Shown in pieces: positions 10,291 to 22,500 of a stretch of 64,000 nt of DNA (positions are counted from its first letter, which is position 1; each line of letters opens with the position of its first letter). This stretch comes from Mugil cephalus (Eukaryota; Chordata; Actinopteri; Mugiliformes; Mugilidae), in contig NC_061783.1 of NCBI RefSeq assembly GCF_022458985.1, positions 16,747,913-16,811,912 on the forward strand, given 5' to 3'. Position numbers and translations under genes: made by a program. Under the pieces are notes generated by a model. That model did not search any database. It saw only the letters and a program-made list of their open reading frames with translations, and was not told the origin of the DNA.

Positions 10291-11819
10291 TTAGAGCATG
10301 CTTCCCCACACGGAGGCCAGGATGGCTGCACCAGCGGCGGCGGTGAAGGTCATCTTGGTGGAGGGGGCGCCGCTGAGTACGAGGGGGTTGCACCTATCTG
10401 TTGAGCAACATGAGATTTCGGTCGTGTAGGAGACACCCAGAAGAGTGGCGTTCCCGGATATGTTGCAGAGGGTGTCGTTAGCCCTGCAGCCCTGTGTGTT
10501 GAATCCGCTGAAGGATGAAACTGAAGGGAAGGCTGAGGAGAGATGGTTGTGTTAGACTGGTAACACTCACATTAAATGACATACAGTTATAGGTAGTCAT
10601 ACATGAGCATGTTGGCTCTTTTAAAAATGCACCGGTTTCATGATTCATTCAAAGAAACGTAATTAGCTATTGGTGTTAAAATAAAACATTAACACATGGG
10701 ACTTGTTTACTAATTTGTTGCGTGACAGGGTGTCACACTGTTGGGAGCGATTCAAATGATTGATTCTTGTGCTGTTGTGCAATTGTCTGAATGGAAAGGG
10801 TGTGAGCCTATGGGCCATCACGAGGGGACTTACTTGCTCTCCCAGTAAAGCAGACGCTGCCATTAGCGCACGTCTCTTCTCCAGGACTCAAACAGATGCC
10901 AATCAGACCAAAACTGCATTTGTTGCAGGTCAGGGAATCCACTGAAACACATGAATGAAAACAAGAGTTAAAATCCAAAAGCACTTTGTGTTGAATAAGC
11001 CTCAGGAGAAACACCATTAGCTTTAGCAGGTTGATTGAGTCATGATATAAGCTCTTGAGAACACTTCAATTCACACTCAATTACTATCGCTATTGGTAAT
11101 TATGTCGTCTTTAGCCAGATCATTAAAGCTCAGTGGACAGTGTATTGAAACATGTGTTGGTCCACCACGCCCTTCATTCTGGTGCATCCAGAAGTTATTG
11201 AACCCTCTGCAGACAATCCAGTTCTAAATAACACAAGGTCTGACAGGATGCTTATGAGTAGAGTGTTTTTACTGAATGGGATCTTGGTTTCTATGGTTTC
11301 ATTAGAAAAGTCTTCTTGGAAAGTTGTGGTTTCAGATCCAATTCAGCGAAGGTAATGAGAAATCAATTAGTATTACCCACAGCCAGCTGACCAGCTGGCT
11401 ACAATTTTTACTAACTTCTTCTGAAAATATAGTGCCAATGAAAAAAGTGAAGATTATTATTGATCATCTTGAGTTAGCTTTCAGTAAGACACGCTGAAGA
11501 AATGTAGTCCGATTCCCTTCCGTGTCATGTGCTGGCGATAAGACATTTGACTCCTACTCAGAGAACCCCAAATGTATTTATTTAAAATACATTTTAACTA
11601 AATGCAGCATCGACATTTGTTTTTAATTTTTTGTACATTTTGTGAGAGGTGCTCCACACAATGCAACATGTCTTATCAATTTATCTACAAATAATGTGCA
11701 TCTTAGTCACAAATTTGTCTTTAATAGTCCTTAATTGGTACAGAAATCCGATGTTAGTTCGTCTTACCCAGCATCAAGGATGCAACAGCTGCAAGGATTC
11801 CAAACAGAACTTTGCCCAT
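10291..11819 (-). CDS. Ly6/uPAR-family GPI-anchored three-finger protein (copy 3), complete
   Basis: Exons 11819-11768 (52 nt), 10941-10834 (108 nt) and 10520-10291 (230 nt) join in phase 1 to 130 codons (129 residues). Exon 1 is the signal peptide MGKVLFGILAAVASLML. Exon 2 carries LTCNKC, then GIC, ETC and SVC. Exon 3 carries QGC, TLC and SCCSTDRCN, giving ten cysteines in the Ly6 pattern; the usual DLCN is DRCN here. Sequons NDT, NIS and NAT are present. The hydrophobic tail (MTFTAAAGAAILASVW) fits GPI anchoring after the NPLVLSGA segment. The layout strongly resembles fish predictions named 'sperm acrosome membrane-associated protein 4-like', recalled from general knowledge; function is unproven. 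The 5' flank has a TATA box at 11924-11933, and an AATAAA lies at 10192-10197 downstream of the stop. Confidence 0.9.
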
Positions 11820-11923
11820 CGTTGTGTGTTGATTCGGTTTTCGGTTTAGGAGGGAAAAAAATCCTTCGGTTTCTTCTTATCGCTGGTTGCAGTCAATATT
11901 GAGAGGCTGTTAGGTTAGACCGG

Positions 11924-11933
11924 GATTTATATT
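11924..11933 (-). promoter_or_regulatory. TATA box of Ly6 copy 3
   Basis: On the minus strand it reads AATATAAATC, about 110 bases upstream of the ATG at 11819. The expected start site is near 11895-11900. Copy 1 has a TATA box at a similar distance (about 125 bases), which suggests a conserved promoter layout in the array. Confidence 0.5.
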
Positions 11934-13472
11934 GTGAAACAGGTGAAAGGGAGGGGACAGGATGGGTTTTTTCCTTTGTCTTTGTCAAAGGGGGTGGAAG
12001 AGTCACTGATCAGGAATGCCAAGAATGACTGATGCATGAACAGAGGTGAAATTTCTTGAGGCTAAGAATCTCTAAATTTAAATCGTAGAGTTAGTTTTTA
12101 ATTGCAGATTTGAGAAGCTTAAAGCAGCGAAAAGTGTTTATTTTGGCATAAAATGTTAAGAAAATGCAGAAATTATTAGTGTCTGTTGATGAACCCATGT
12201 ATTAATTAATTAATTCATCGTTGCTGTCAGGTGAGACATTTAACATTAAACAGTAAAACAGAATAAAATGCTGTTAAAAACCAACAATATTATTACATTT
12301 TATCTTTTTGTTGAAGAGATAATACAGCACGACATCTTCTAGACCAGTTAACTCAAGAAAATTTTCCTTTAACAAACCGTTTATTGATGATTTCTACAGA
12401 TACCCTTTCTCCACATGGGCCTTTTTTTTAACATTAAAAAATAAAGAGTATATCCCGCACCAAAACCCCAGAATCAGGACCTTTGTGTGACTTCACACTA
12501 AAACCTTTTAAAAACAAAAAAACCTGCAGAACAAGTCAGTCTTGTAAAGTGAAACTACAAACCAAGACACAGCACACACAAGCAACCTTTCCTGATTTAA
12601 TGACCTTTTATTTACTCATCTTTAAATCTAGATAACCAATTGGAAAAAAACTTGTTTTTGAAACTTGTTTTTGCCAGCCTTGTGTCAGTTTGAGAGATAT
12701 CACATCGACAACTTTCAAATCACTTTATTCTCAGCCACAAACAGGAGTGGGTAGAGTTGTTTGGGGTCAGACTAAAATAAAAACAAAAAAAACAAAAAAA
12801 CAAAAAGGACTAAAGAATTTACTTATGTTAGCTAAATAAAATGGACACAAATGGCTTTATGAAATGGATAAAAGTAGAAATGTGAACTTTATGAATAGGA
12901 CAAAGGCAATAAATTAAAAGAACACGACGCCACAGCAAGAAGGTGGTTAGCTTAGCTTAGCTTAGCATAAAGGTGGTAAACTTAGCCTGGATGAGTATTA
13001 AAACTCACAATTTGTTGTTCCAACACACAGTATACAAAATATAATGCGTTATTTATCAGCTATAAGAGTGCTAACAAACAAACCCACGCTAGGCCAGCCG
13101 TCTAACCATCTGCTGTCTGGAGCTGAACTATTCCTCTAAGTAGCGATAAACTAGCCTGTACCTTTGAAATGGTTTAATTATACAGGTAAATATGTAACGT
13201 GTGATGCAGCCAATTGCATCCACAGAGCTGAACTGAGACCATGTTAATATCTGTGTCATACACCGATACTGAGGCTTGTATGTCATTGCATTTACTTACA
13301 GGGAAATGGGGGCAGAAGCATATATAAAAATACAAAAGCATGTTTTAACAGACATGAACAGTTGTGTGAAACAGAAAATACAATACACCTCAAAGGACAG
13401 TAATCACAAAGCCCGTGTGGAAAACAAACTCCCATGCATGAGGAGAATATATTCAGTATCAATATAACACGC

Positions 13473-13506
<34 letters not shown>

Positions 13507-13556
13507 AATATGTAGAGTGTGAGTTTAGGCACTTTGGACACATGCATTGTCTTCTG
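11934..13556. other. Intergenic region between Ly6 copies 3 and 4
   Basis: AT-rich, with A-rich simple sequence (12770-12810), TTAGC repeats near 12950 followed by a diverged fish repeat, and a GT microsatellite at 13474-13504. A minus-strand AATAAA near 12723 could serve as a distant poly(A) signal for copy 4. No gene seen. Confidence 0.45.
13474..13504 (+). repeat. (GT)n microsatellite
   Basis: About 15 perfect GT units, located 50 bases downstream of the stop codon of Ly6 copy 4. It would therefore be transcribed as CA repeats in that gene's 3' UTR. Confidence 0.9.
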
Positions 13557-16500
13557 TTACACCACGTAAGTGGCCACAAACAAAGCAGAGATGCTCGCCA
13601 GGGCCAGGCTCAGGCCGGAGGACCCGGGGAGACCCGGCGCGGCGTTGCACAGGTCGGTGTTGCAGCATTTGGTTGTCAAGGTGTAGATGGTGGCGTTGCT
13701 GCCGGCGACATTGAAGGTCGTATCTTCGGTCTTGTTGCACTTGGCCTCCGCTATACAGCCCTTCACCTTGATGTCCACGAAGCCAGCTGTAGAGCAACAC
13801 AACACAACACAAATACTGTCAGTGTCCGTCTCTTAAAGTGTTGGACTGTAGAGTATTCCTCTAGTGATTTCCATGTTGTGACCAAACGTTTTAAGCCAAC
13901 AATGGGAAAAATTGTACCGATGTTTTAACTTCTTAAACCAAAACAACCTAAAGTCCAAGTCAGACTTGTTCCTACTGAAAAAAAGAGTTTCTGCAACACG
14001 CTGATACTCTGGAAGTCCTCTTTTTGACACCAACATATTTTTTGATGGAATACTATCTTTAGAAATCATTCTGTTGTACAACCAAACACCAAAATTGCAT
14101 CACCTTTAGAAGTCCCAAACTTGGGAATATCCTGCCTGTCTCCTCTCTTCTCCTCAAAGACTTAGTAATCTATTAAGTTGAGCTTAAAACCTTTCTCATT
14201 ATATCCCGAGCTCTTACTTTTTTTTTTTTTTTACTTCTGTTGACTTTGTCCCTCCCCACCGAGCACTGTACTGTAAAGCGTTCATTGTTAGAGTTAAACT
14301 AAACTAAGCTAAATAAGCTGGGTTTTTTTGTAAAGTGACTGTCAAGACATTATAAATTAATCTGTAAGTACTTATGTTATGTACATAGTAGTGTTTAACT
14401 TTGCAGCATTAATCTTTCTGGTATGAAGTGAAAAATCCTCCTGTTCGTTTGAAATTCTTCAAACCACTCACAATTTTCTTGGATAGAGCTACGAATAGGA
14501 TGCAGCAATGGTGCCAAGGTAAACTAGTATGAGGAGTTTGAATGCTGCCACGTGCTTAATTTTCAAATTATGAGTTTTTAATCAAACAAAAACATCATGT
14601 TTTAGGGGAAAACCTCGCTATTTTAATGTCTTTACTTAGGTAACTTACTTTTAGCTAACAGCTTAAGCTCAATACTCCTAGCTAACTACTTCTTTTTCAT
14701 TACGTTTAGCTAGCCAAATTATTTATCCAATGATTAACCTGTAGGCATAGTTATTTTTAGCCAGCAGATTAATCTGCTTCACTACACTTATCTTACCATT
14801 CCTGTTTCATTACTTTTAGCTAATTGTTATTTAACTAATCATTGATCCGTAGTTGCGTTTAGCTAACAGTTTAAACTCATTACGTCTAGCTAACTACTTC
14901 TGTTTCATCACTTTTAGCTAACCATTTCAACCAGTTAGCCAGTTATGTTTAGACATTTTCATTTTAGGTTCATCACTTCTTGTTTGAAAGCTTTGTACTA
15001 AAACTTATGACAAAGTTGAGTCAACAAACAGAAGAGTCTGCGTCAAATAAAGACACTATTTCAACCATCTATTAATTTATTTACTTATTTCAACTCACTA
15101 ACCAGTTTTTAAAGACCAGTCTTTTAGCTGACTCGTTCCCTATTCTTCTCTTCGTGTTGTTAACATCTGACAATCAAGTATTTGTTTGAAAACAATAAAA
15201 ACGCTATCAACTCCATCTTTTGGTTAACATGCTTTCACATTTGTCCTATAGTCCTTATTGTTATTGCTGTCAGACATATACTTTTTAAACAATGTGACTG
15301 GTGAGGATTTACGCAAGAGGTGACGGGAAGCCTCTTTAGGAGAATGTCGTCCAGTGAGATGTTTAGCTACTGAGCCCCTTACCTGCTTTTCCGTAACCGA
15401 TGAAGCAGTGCTCTCCGCTTTCACATGTGGTTTCAGAGGTTATGCACAGGGACCCGATGCCGAAGTCACACTTGTAACATTTGAGAGCTTGACCTGATAT
15501 GAACAGAGAGTTTGAGAGGAATTGAAGAGGAAGACACAGGGGGAATGATGGAAAAGAGGAAACAGAGGAGAGAACAGTTGAATTATTGTAAAAAGGTTTG
15601 CAAATATTTGGTTTAAACTGTAAACATCCACTAATGGTTGTCTGAAAAAGGAGACTGAGATCAGTGATCGTTTCAGTGTTTGCCATGCACGCCAACAATG
15701 CAGACTGGCAAAACAAACAAACAAACAAACAAACAAAAAGAATCGGCTTGCATGACCGATCACGAGACAATGAGTCATTGATAATGGACACGACAATCGT
15801 GACTTGCAGCACAGTGAAGAGTCTGGGGCCTAGTGGCCTCGATTGCTTTAGATAACAGATACTATTACCACTCTTTGAAACTTCAAACCATTACCTTCAC
15901 ACAGTGGGCACTATAAAGCCACTACTTTAGTCGGGGCATGTTGACGATCGCAGATAAGAGGTTTAAAAAAGTCAGGATGGAAGCCAGCTCAGGAATTTCC
16001 CAATGCAAATGAGCTCACATTAAAAAGAAAAAAGCATGGTACAGGAGCTGGTTCGACAGCCAATAGGCACATCTGGAAATGTATTGAGGAAGCAGGAAAT
16101 AGAAATACAAAATTAAATTAAACCAGACAAATTGGAGCTCAGTCTGTCCTGTAAAACCAGTAGAGGTATTGGAATAATTGAATTCGCCACTGGATTCCAT
16201 ATTAACCACTGTGTTCTCCAGTGTTTTTTTTTTTTTTTTTTTTAAATCTACCATATATGCCAATATAACCAAGTCACAGCTGCTGTGGCTTAAAAGCAAG
16301 GCAGGAGATAAAATGTCTGACACTGTGAATGCAAAGTTCATCTTCTTCATCTAAATCCTTCAGTGAACTCTCGACTCTCAGGTTCGTTCTTACGACACAA
16401 GACGTGACGTTAATCTTCATCCTCCCTTTTATTGTACCTCACAAAGTCAGTCTTCTTTTACTTAGAGAATTTTGTTTTCATTTAGGAAAAACAGCTTCAT

Positions 16501-19500
16501 CATTATTTTTATTTATTTATTTATTTTCCTCCAGCACTTTATATATTTATGTTTTTTTGTTTGTTTTTCTTCTACATTGTTGTCTCTATATCACAGTGCA
16601 AATAAATTTAAAAATATAAATATAAAAGTTATAATTAAGAGTTATATGTAATCAGCGGAGGCCCAATCCAACTGGCCTAATTCATGATACAAGTCTATCA
16701 ATAGAAGTTAAAGCAACAAGCCGAAGTGACCTCTTAATATAGTTTATTTTTCTAAAACACTATCACTGTACAATTACATTATACAATGGGCAGGATACAA
16801 AGAAAAATCAAACAGCAATCTCTGCAGCAACGTTGAATGCTTTCATTCAGAAAGGCTTTTACAGCCCTTCCCTTCACTCACTTACAGTATATTTTAAAAA
16901 ACTCATTTTACTGCCGTCTGCCACCACGGCGACACCCAACCCAAGGGGTCATTGTGAGGCAGCGAAGCATTTGACTGGAGAGAAAACCTGTCCCTCCAGT
17001 TTCAACATCTCATGACAGGAGTTGTTCCGTAAAGTACAGAGCGAACCTGCAGCTGTCATCGTGTTAAGAAAGTCTCTGGAGCTTTCTGTTGCGGATGATT
17101 ATACATTAAGTGTGAATGCTTTCAGCGATGCACTGATTTGACTGCGGTGGCAAAACAGGTCAGGTGTATAAATGTGCCCTTAAAGCTGCTAAGGTTCCCA
17201 TATACAGTACCAAGTTTTCTCCTTAAGTTGAGTTACTGTACTACTGCGAAGTGGTGTATTCTCAGAGGGTTTCTCAACCTGGGTGTGAAGGCCCCAAAAA
17301 AGGTCACAAGCTGAATTTAAAGCTATTATTAATTCTTTTAATACTTTTACTAAGGATCCCAATCAGAGGTTATAAAACTAAGCAAACAGGACAACAGAGG
17401 GTTTCCTGTGAAGGAAAAGTTTAACTCTTTTAAAACTTTAAAAACTCGAATGAAAAAGTCTGAGCGGGAAAAAAAAAATCACATCGTACGACTTGTTTAA
17501 TATTCACCTTTTAACCTTTTATTTGTTTAATCGCCTGTGATGATGATCATTTGTCAACACATCGATAAAGTTTTTAACCTTATTATATATTACCTATATT
17601 ATTATTGTTATAAAATGCTTGAATATAGTGTAACAGCAATCAGAAATATAGAAAAACATATTAGTTTAGTAGTTAAGGAGTTTACTAGCTAATATTCGCC
17701 GCCATAAAGTAAAGTTACCATATAAATGTCAGTTTGTTCTGAAAAATCCAATCTTACACCCACTAAACTGTCATAAAAAACTTAAAATGCTGTAAGATAA
17801 TTAATCAAGTAAATCTTAATTCAACATTTCAGGTTTGATAAACTACCTGAGCTCTGAGCAACATGCTTCTGGTTGCGATTACAAGAAAACCATCAAACTG
17901 GAAAAACCATCGTTCAATTTAATGCCACCCTTTCAATTCAGAGAAGGGACATATGGTTCCACGGATGCATTGTTGTTGACATATTTGCCGATGACTCATC
18001 TGCATTTTAATTCCAGGTGAATAGCTCATCGGATTCGAGTGCGCAATGCATCATGGGACGCATCTTTGGTCACGTTCCTACTGTCCTCGTCACTGCTGTT
18101 ACCGTTTCCATGGAGTTGGTGACATCAGACATCAAATCTGAACCCGGAGGATTTCAATTAATTCAATTTATTTAGTTTTTTGGTGTGGCGGCCAGATTTC
18201 AATTACACCGTGCTGGAGCTAATCCCAGCGTTTCTCACAAAAGCTAAAAAACACGCCCCACACCTTTGTACACAGAACAGCAACCACACCCTGTCCCGCT
18301 GGTTTCGGTTACACCCGAGTTCAAGTTAGCAAACAATCTGGACACTTTCCGACAACTACTAAATATGCATGAGCAGCTCAAGATGAAATGTCTGTCTCGG
18401 AGATGCGACAAACCAAGCGGGTGAAACATTCACCTCAAAGGATCTGGCTCACATTCATTTTACAAGCCTGAAGAGTAAAATAGGCCGACAGTAAAATGAG
18501 TTTTATAAGGACACAACTTCTGGCTTCATACCAGAGGTTTTACTAGTGTCGCACATTAACGGGAGAACTATTTTTAGATCAGGTACGGTGACTTCATAAA
18601 GTCACTGTTGTGAAAAATGTTTGGACATAAAAAAATAAAAAAAAGTTTTTCAGATTTCTGTTTCCACACTCTCCTCCGGAGCGCCTCTCTCGTGCGCCAC
18701 GCCTGACAAATACACCAGCGCTCTGCAATGCTGCCCGACGAGTTGTTTCCCCACGACTGTCTCAAATCCAGTCTGACCGGATCCTCCGTTCACCGAGCCC
18801 GCCGGCGAAACAGGGCAGGCGCATATAAGCAAAAACAAATCTGTGTTGCCCAAGAAAAGAGCAACCGCAGTGCAGCTATTAAATCGACGAGGAGTGGCGG
18901 GTCTAATGCCGGCTGCAGGTGAAGCTTAAAGGAGATCAGAAAATGCTTCAACATGTAACCGGTCGCCTCCCTTAATTGCAACAGATTCAAACACAGCCGC
19001 AATAGTCACCGACAAACAGCCCCTGGGCATAAAGTTGGAAACTGTACAAAAACATACGTAATAGAGACTGCGGAAAGAACACCCACATATTTGCGGTTAA
19101 AATTCTCCAGCTGGCTAAATCTGTTTCGGAAAGCACTTCGCTCTGAATTGAAGGGCTGCATCCAATGAGAGGCTGTCTTTTCCTTTGCTAGACGAACAGC
19201 CACCGTCACCGAGTCACGCAACCGTAATTACATGTGCATGAGAAAAGGACGTGCTGTAAAACATCTCGAGCTGCGCGGCTATGGAAGCAGTTGTTTTATT
19301 CCGAGATAAATTTCATCCTTCTGACATTTTTACGACGCAGTTATGCAAAGATAGCTCACTTAAGACGAGTGATTTGTGTTTATATATAAATGGCGGTGAG
19401 TCAGATCTAGAAGAATCACTTTGGAACCTGCAAAAAGATAGAAAACGGGTTGACACAAACTTAACTAATTAATTCCGTATATAAAACCTGCGTGACAGTC

Positions 19501-22500
19501 GATACGTGTTACATGTCAAAAAAACCCTGAGAAGCGAAAAGCTGTCAGAGGAATTTTGTGGAATGGAAAATATGACATTTTCAGAGGTTCTTAGGACATT
19601 ATTCCTCTTTATTCTATGAGTCATTCGTGTGAAATGAGCACATGCATCAGCACATGATCACAGTGGCCTCTGTGACCAAAAAAAAAATAAAAAAATCTTA
19701 TCAGTTCACCCTCGAGTCCACTTGGATGTTTGTGGAAAGTCTTAAAAGAAATTCCCTGAATGTGCTCCTTAGATATTACCTTCAGTCACAACTGCCACTT
19801 GTAGTTAGGAGGTGTTAAGGTGCCAGTGTGTCACTGTTCACTATGAATAATACATAAGTTAACAATAATGCACTGGTTTTATGTAGCGCCTTTTCACAGA
19901 CACTCGAAGCGCTTTACAATTTACTGCATCATTCATTCGCTCGCACAGTCACACCCTATTATATATAATAATACGGCTCATTCAGAGGGATTTAAAAGTT
20001 AAATATGTTCAAGGAGTGCTGTGTGTTTTGTATATAAAATTAAATCAACATGTTAATGAATGGTTGCAAGAACTGAACCAACAGTTTTTAATTACACCGT
20101 AAAGTGACGCATATATATTTACACCAATTAGCCACAACATTAAAACCACTGACAGGAGAAGTAAATAACATTCACCATTTTGGCACAATTCAGTGTTCTG
20201 TTGGGAAACTTTTGAACCTGTGATTCGTGTGGATGTTGCTTAGACATGTGCCACCCACTTCGACCAAACCAGACAACCCCACCCTATAGCAATGACGCTC
20301 CTTGGTGGCTGCTGAGGGAACAGCAGTTTAGGAACAAAAAAAAACAAACAAACAAAAAAAAAAACATGAAAAACAGCACCTGGCCTCCAAAATTCACTGG
20401 ATCTCAAACTGATTCAGTATCTGTGGAGCAAGCCTGACCCACTGAAACCCCTCCCATCAACCCATAGCACCCAAAGACCCCCTCTAACAACATCCTGTTA
20501 CCAGACACCACAGGACACCCTCAGAAGTCCCACATCCACTCTCTGATGAGTCACAGCTGTTTTGAAGGTGCAAAAACAAGTAAGGTGGTCATAATGTTGT
20601 GCATGATCGGCGTATATATTATATTGTCTGCACTGCTCCTCAATTCTGAAACTTTCCTCAACAACTGATGTGTGCATTGTCGGCCTACACCGCCCCCTAC
20701 TGCTCCCTGACTAGAACTGCAGCCTTAACGTTTCCACTTCAAATAACACCGACTGAAACACACACAAAAAAAACAACGACAGCTGCTCTAAATTAAATAA
20801 TAATGTAATGATAACTATATAATAATGTTAAATAACAAGAGGACAATAGCTCTACTACAACACACAGCTGTTTAACTTGTTTACCGACTGTTTTCTGTTC
20901 CAGGGAAGGTGCTGGTAAGTTAGACCGTGAGGGCGTGTTGTTGTGAAAGATGTTAATTTTGAAATGGTTTGTTTACTGTGCTGAAGAAGCGCTGTTTAAC
21001 TGTCAACACTTCCACATGCCCTTCAGAAGTGTGACTCACAAAAAAAAATAAAAAAAACACAAGCTCATTGTTGTATTTGGCTTTAGTTGTTAGGAAAGTC
21101 AGTATGAGACGAGCATGCAAACAAAACTATTTCAGATAATGTCAGTATGTTGAGCGTACTCCAAACACAAATTAATATCAATCTCACTTTGCAACCTGAA
21201 GATAAATGTGACTGGGCGTGTCTGCCATGTTATTCAAATACACTTAACATCAGATTTGTATGCAAGTGCTTCAGCGTGTTATTGTAAAACACTTGCATTA
21301 CTTTTATAATATTTATCATTTTTTATAATACGACGTGATTATTGAAAAGACGATTCACCTCTTGTTGCGTTGTTTTTCATTTATCTTCATTGTTTTCTTT
21401 GTGATTCACGTGAAGTGGATGCTGCAACCTCTCTTTTTTTACATTTGGGATCAACAAAGTAACATATAAATGAACCAAAACACCCAGAAAACACCAAATA
21501 AACTTTCCGTGCAGCCTCTGAAGAAATGCAACGCCACAAGTCTACTGACATCTGGGTTTAAAGGGGTCTGGCAGCTACACAGAGCTAAGTATTTTTGTCT
21601 GGGCAGAGGGAAACCTCTCAGCAGCCTGTAACATGTTGAACCAGACCAAGAGTACAAACACACCCAAACACCTTCATACCTCCTGGTCACTTCTAAAGCC
21701 TTTGTGTTTAACCGTCTGCATTTGTGGCTCCTTAAACAACTAGTTAAAAAAAACCCATTAGCAGGGCGTAAAGAGCGGAGTTATTACCTTAACCTAGAGA
21801 AAGCAGGAGTCTGAGAGTAGAGTTCTTGCTACGTTGGGTGTGGTTTGTAACGGGAGACTGAACCAACAACAATGAGGATACTTGGGATGAAAGCGCACTA
21901 CAATGGCTCCATAACACAAAAGAAGCAGAGACAAAAATCTGCCAAAAAATGAGCTTAGTCTGCATCGTCTCTGTTGGAGGGAAATTTAAGACTTGGGCAA
22001 AGCCTCAACTGTACAGAGGTGAGGAATTTCTCACGTAATGGATGACAGGTTGGGACATGATTCAGTCTTTAAATAGCTCCTGTGAAAAGAAAAAAAAGAA
22101 AAAGAAAAAGAAAAAAGAGCAACATCGTCCCACAAACAGGGTGCCTCACCCCAACCTGTAATAACAGCATTAGAGTAAAGCCTGGGATTTGCCTCCGATG
22201 AAAACGTTAAACTCTGGTCCTACTTTGTTTCCCCGAGCTGTGAGTCAGACTGTGGAATCTTACAGGGAACATATGCTGATGGGAGTGTCAAAAACGTTTT
22301 AGAGTGGCCAATTTTATTAATGACGAATCCTCCCTTCGTTGTGTAGATTGATCAGCCTATAAAATGTTGGGAAATTGTGAAAAAATGCCCATTAAACCAA
22401 GGTGGCGTCTTTGGGAATTTTACTCGAGTTCAGAACTTCCAAAATATTCAATTTATATAAAAATATAATGTGAAAATTAATCACTAGTCAAACTTTTGCT

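Noticed and set aside
13434-13928. Plus-strand 164-codon open frame
   Set aside because: Antisense to exon 3 of Ly6 copy 4 and includes the GT microsatellite; it is a shadow of the real exon.
18650-18920. Less AT-rich patch with TATAAG and open frames on both strands, possible hidden gene or alternative first exon
   Set aside because: No signal peptide exon of the Ly6 type with a phase-1 donor, no homology recognised. It is kept only as a note in the intron entry.
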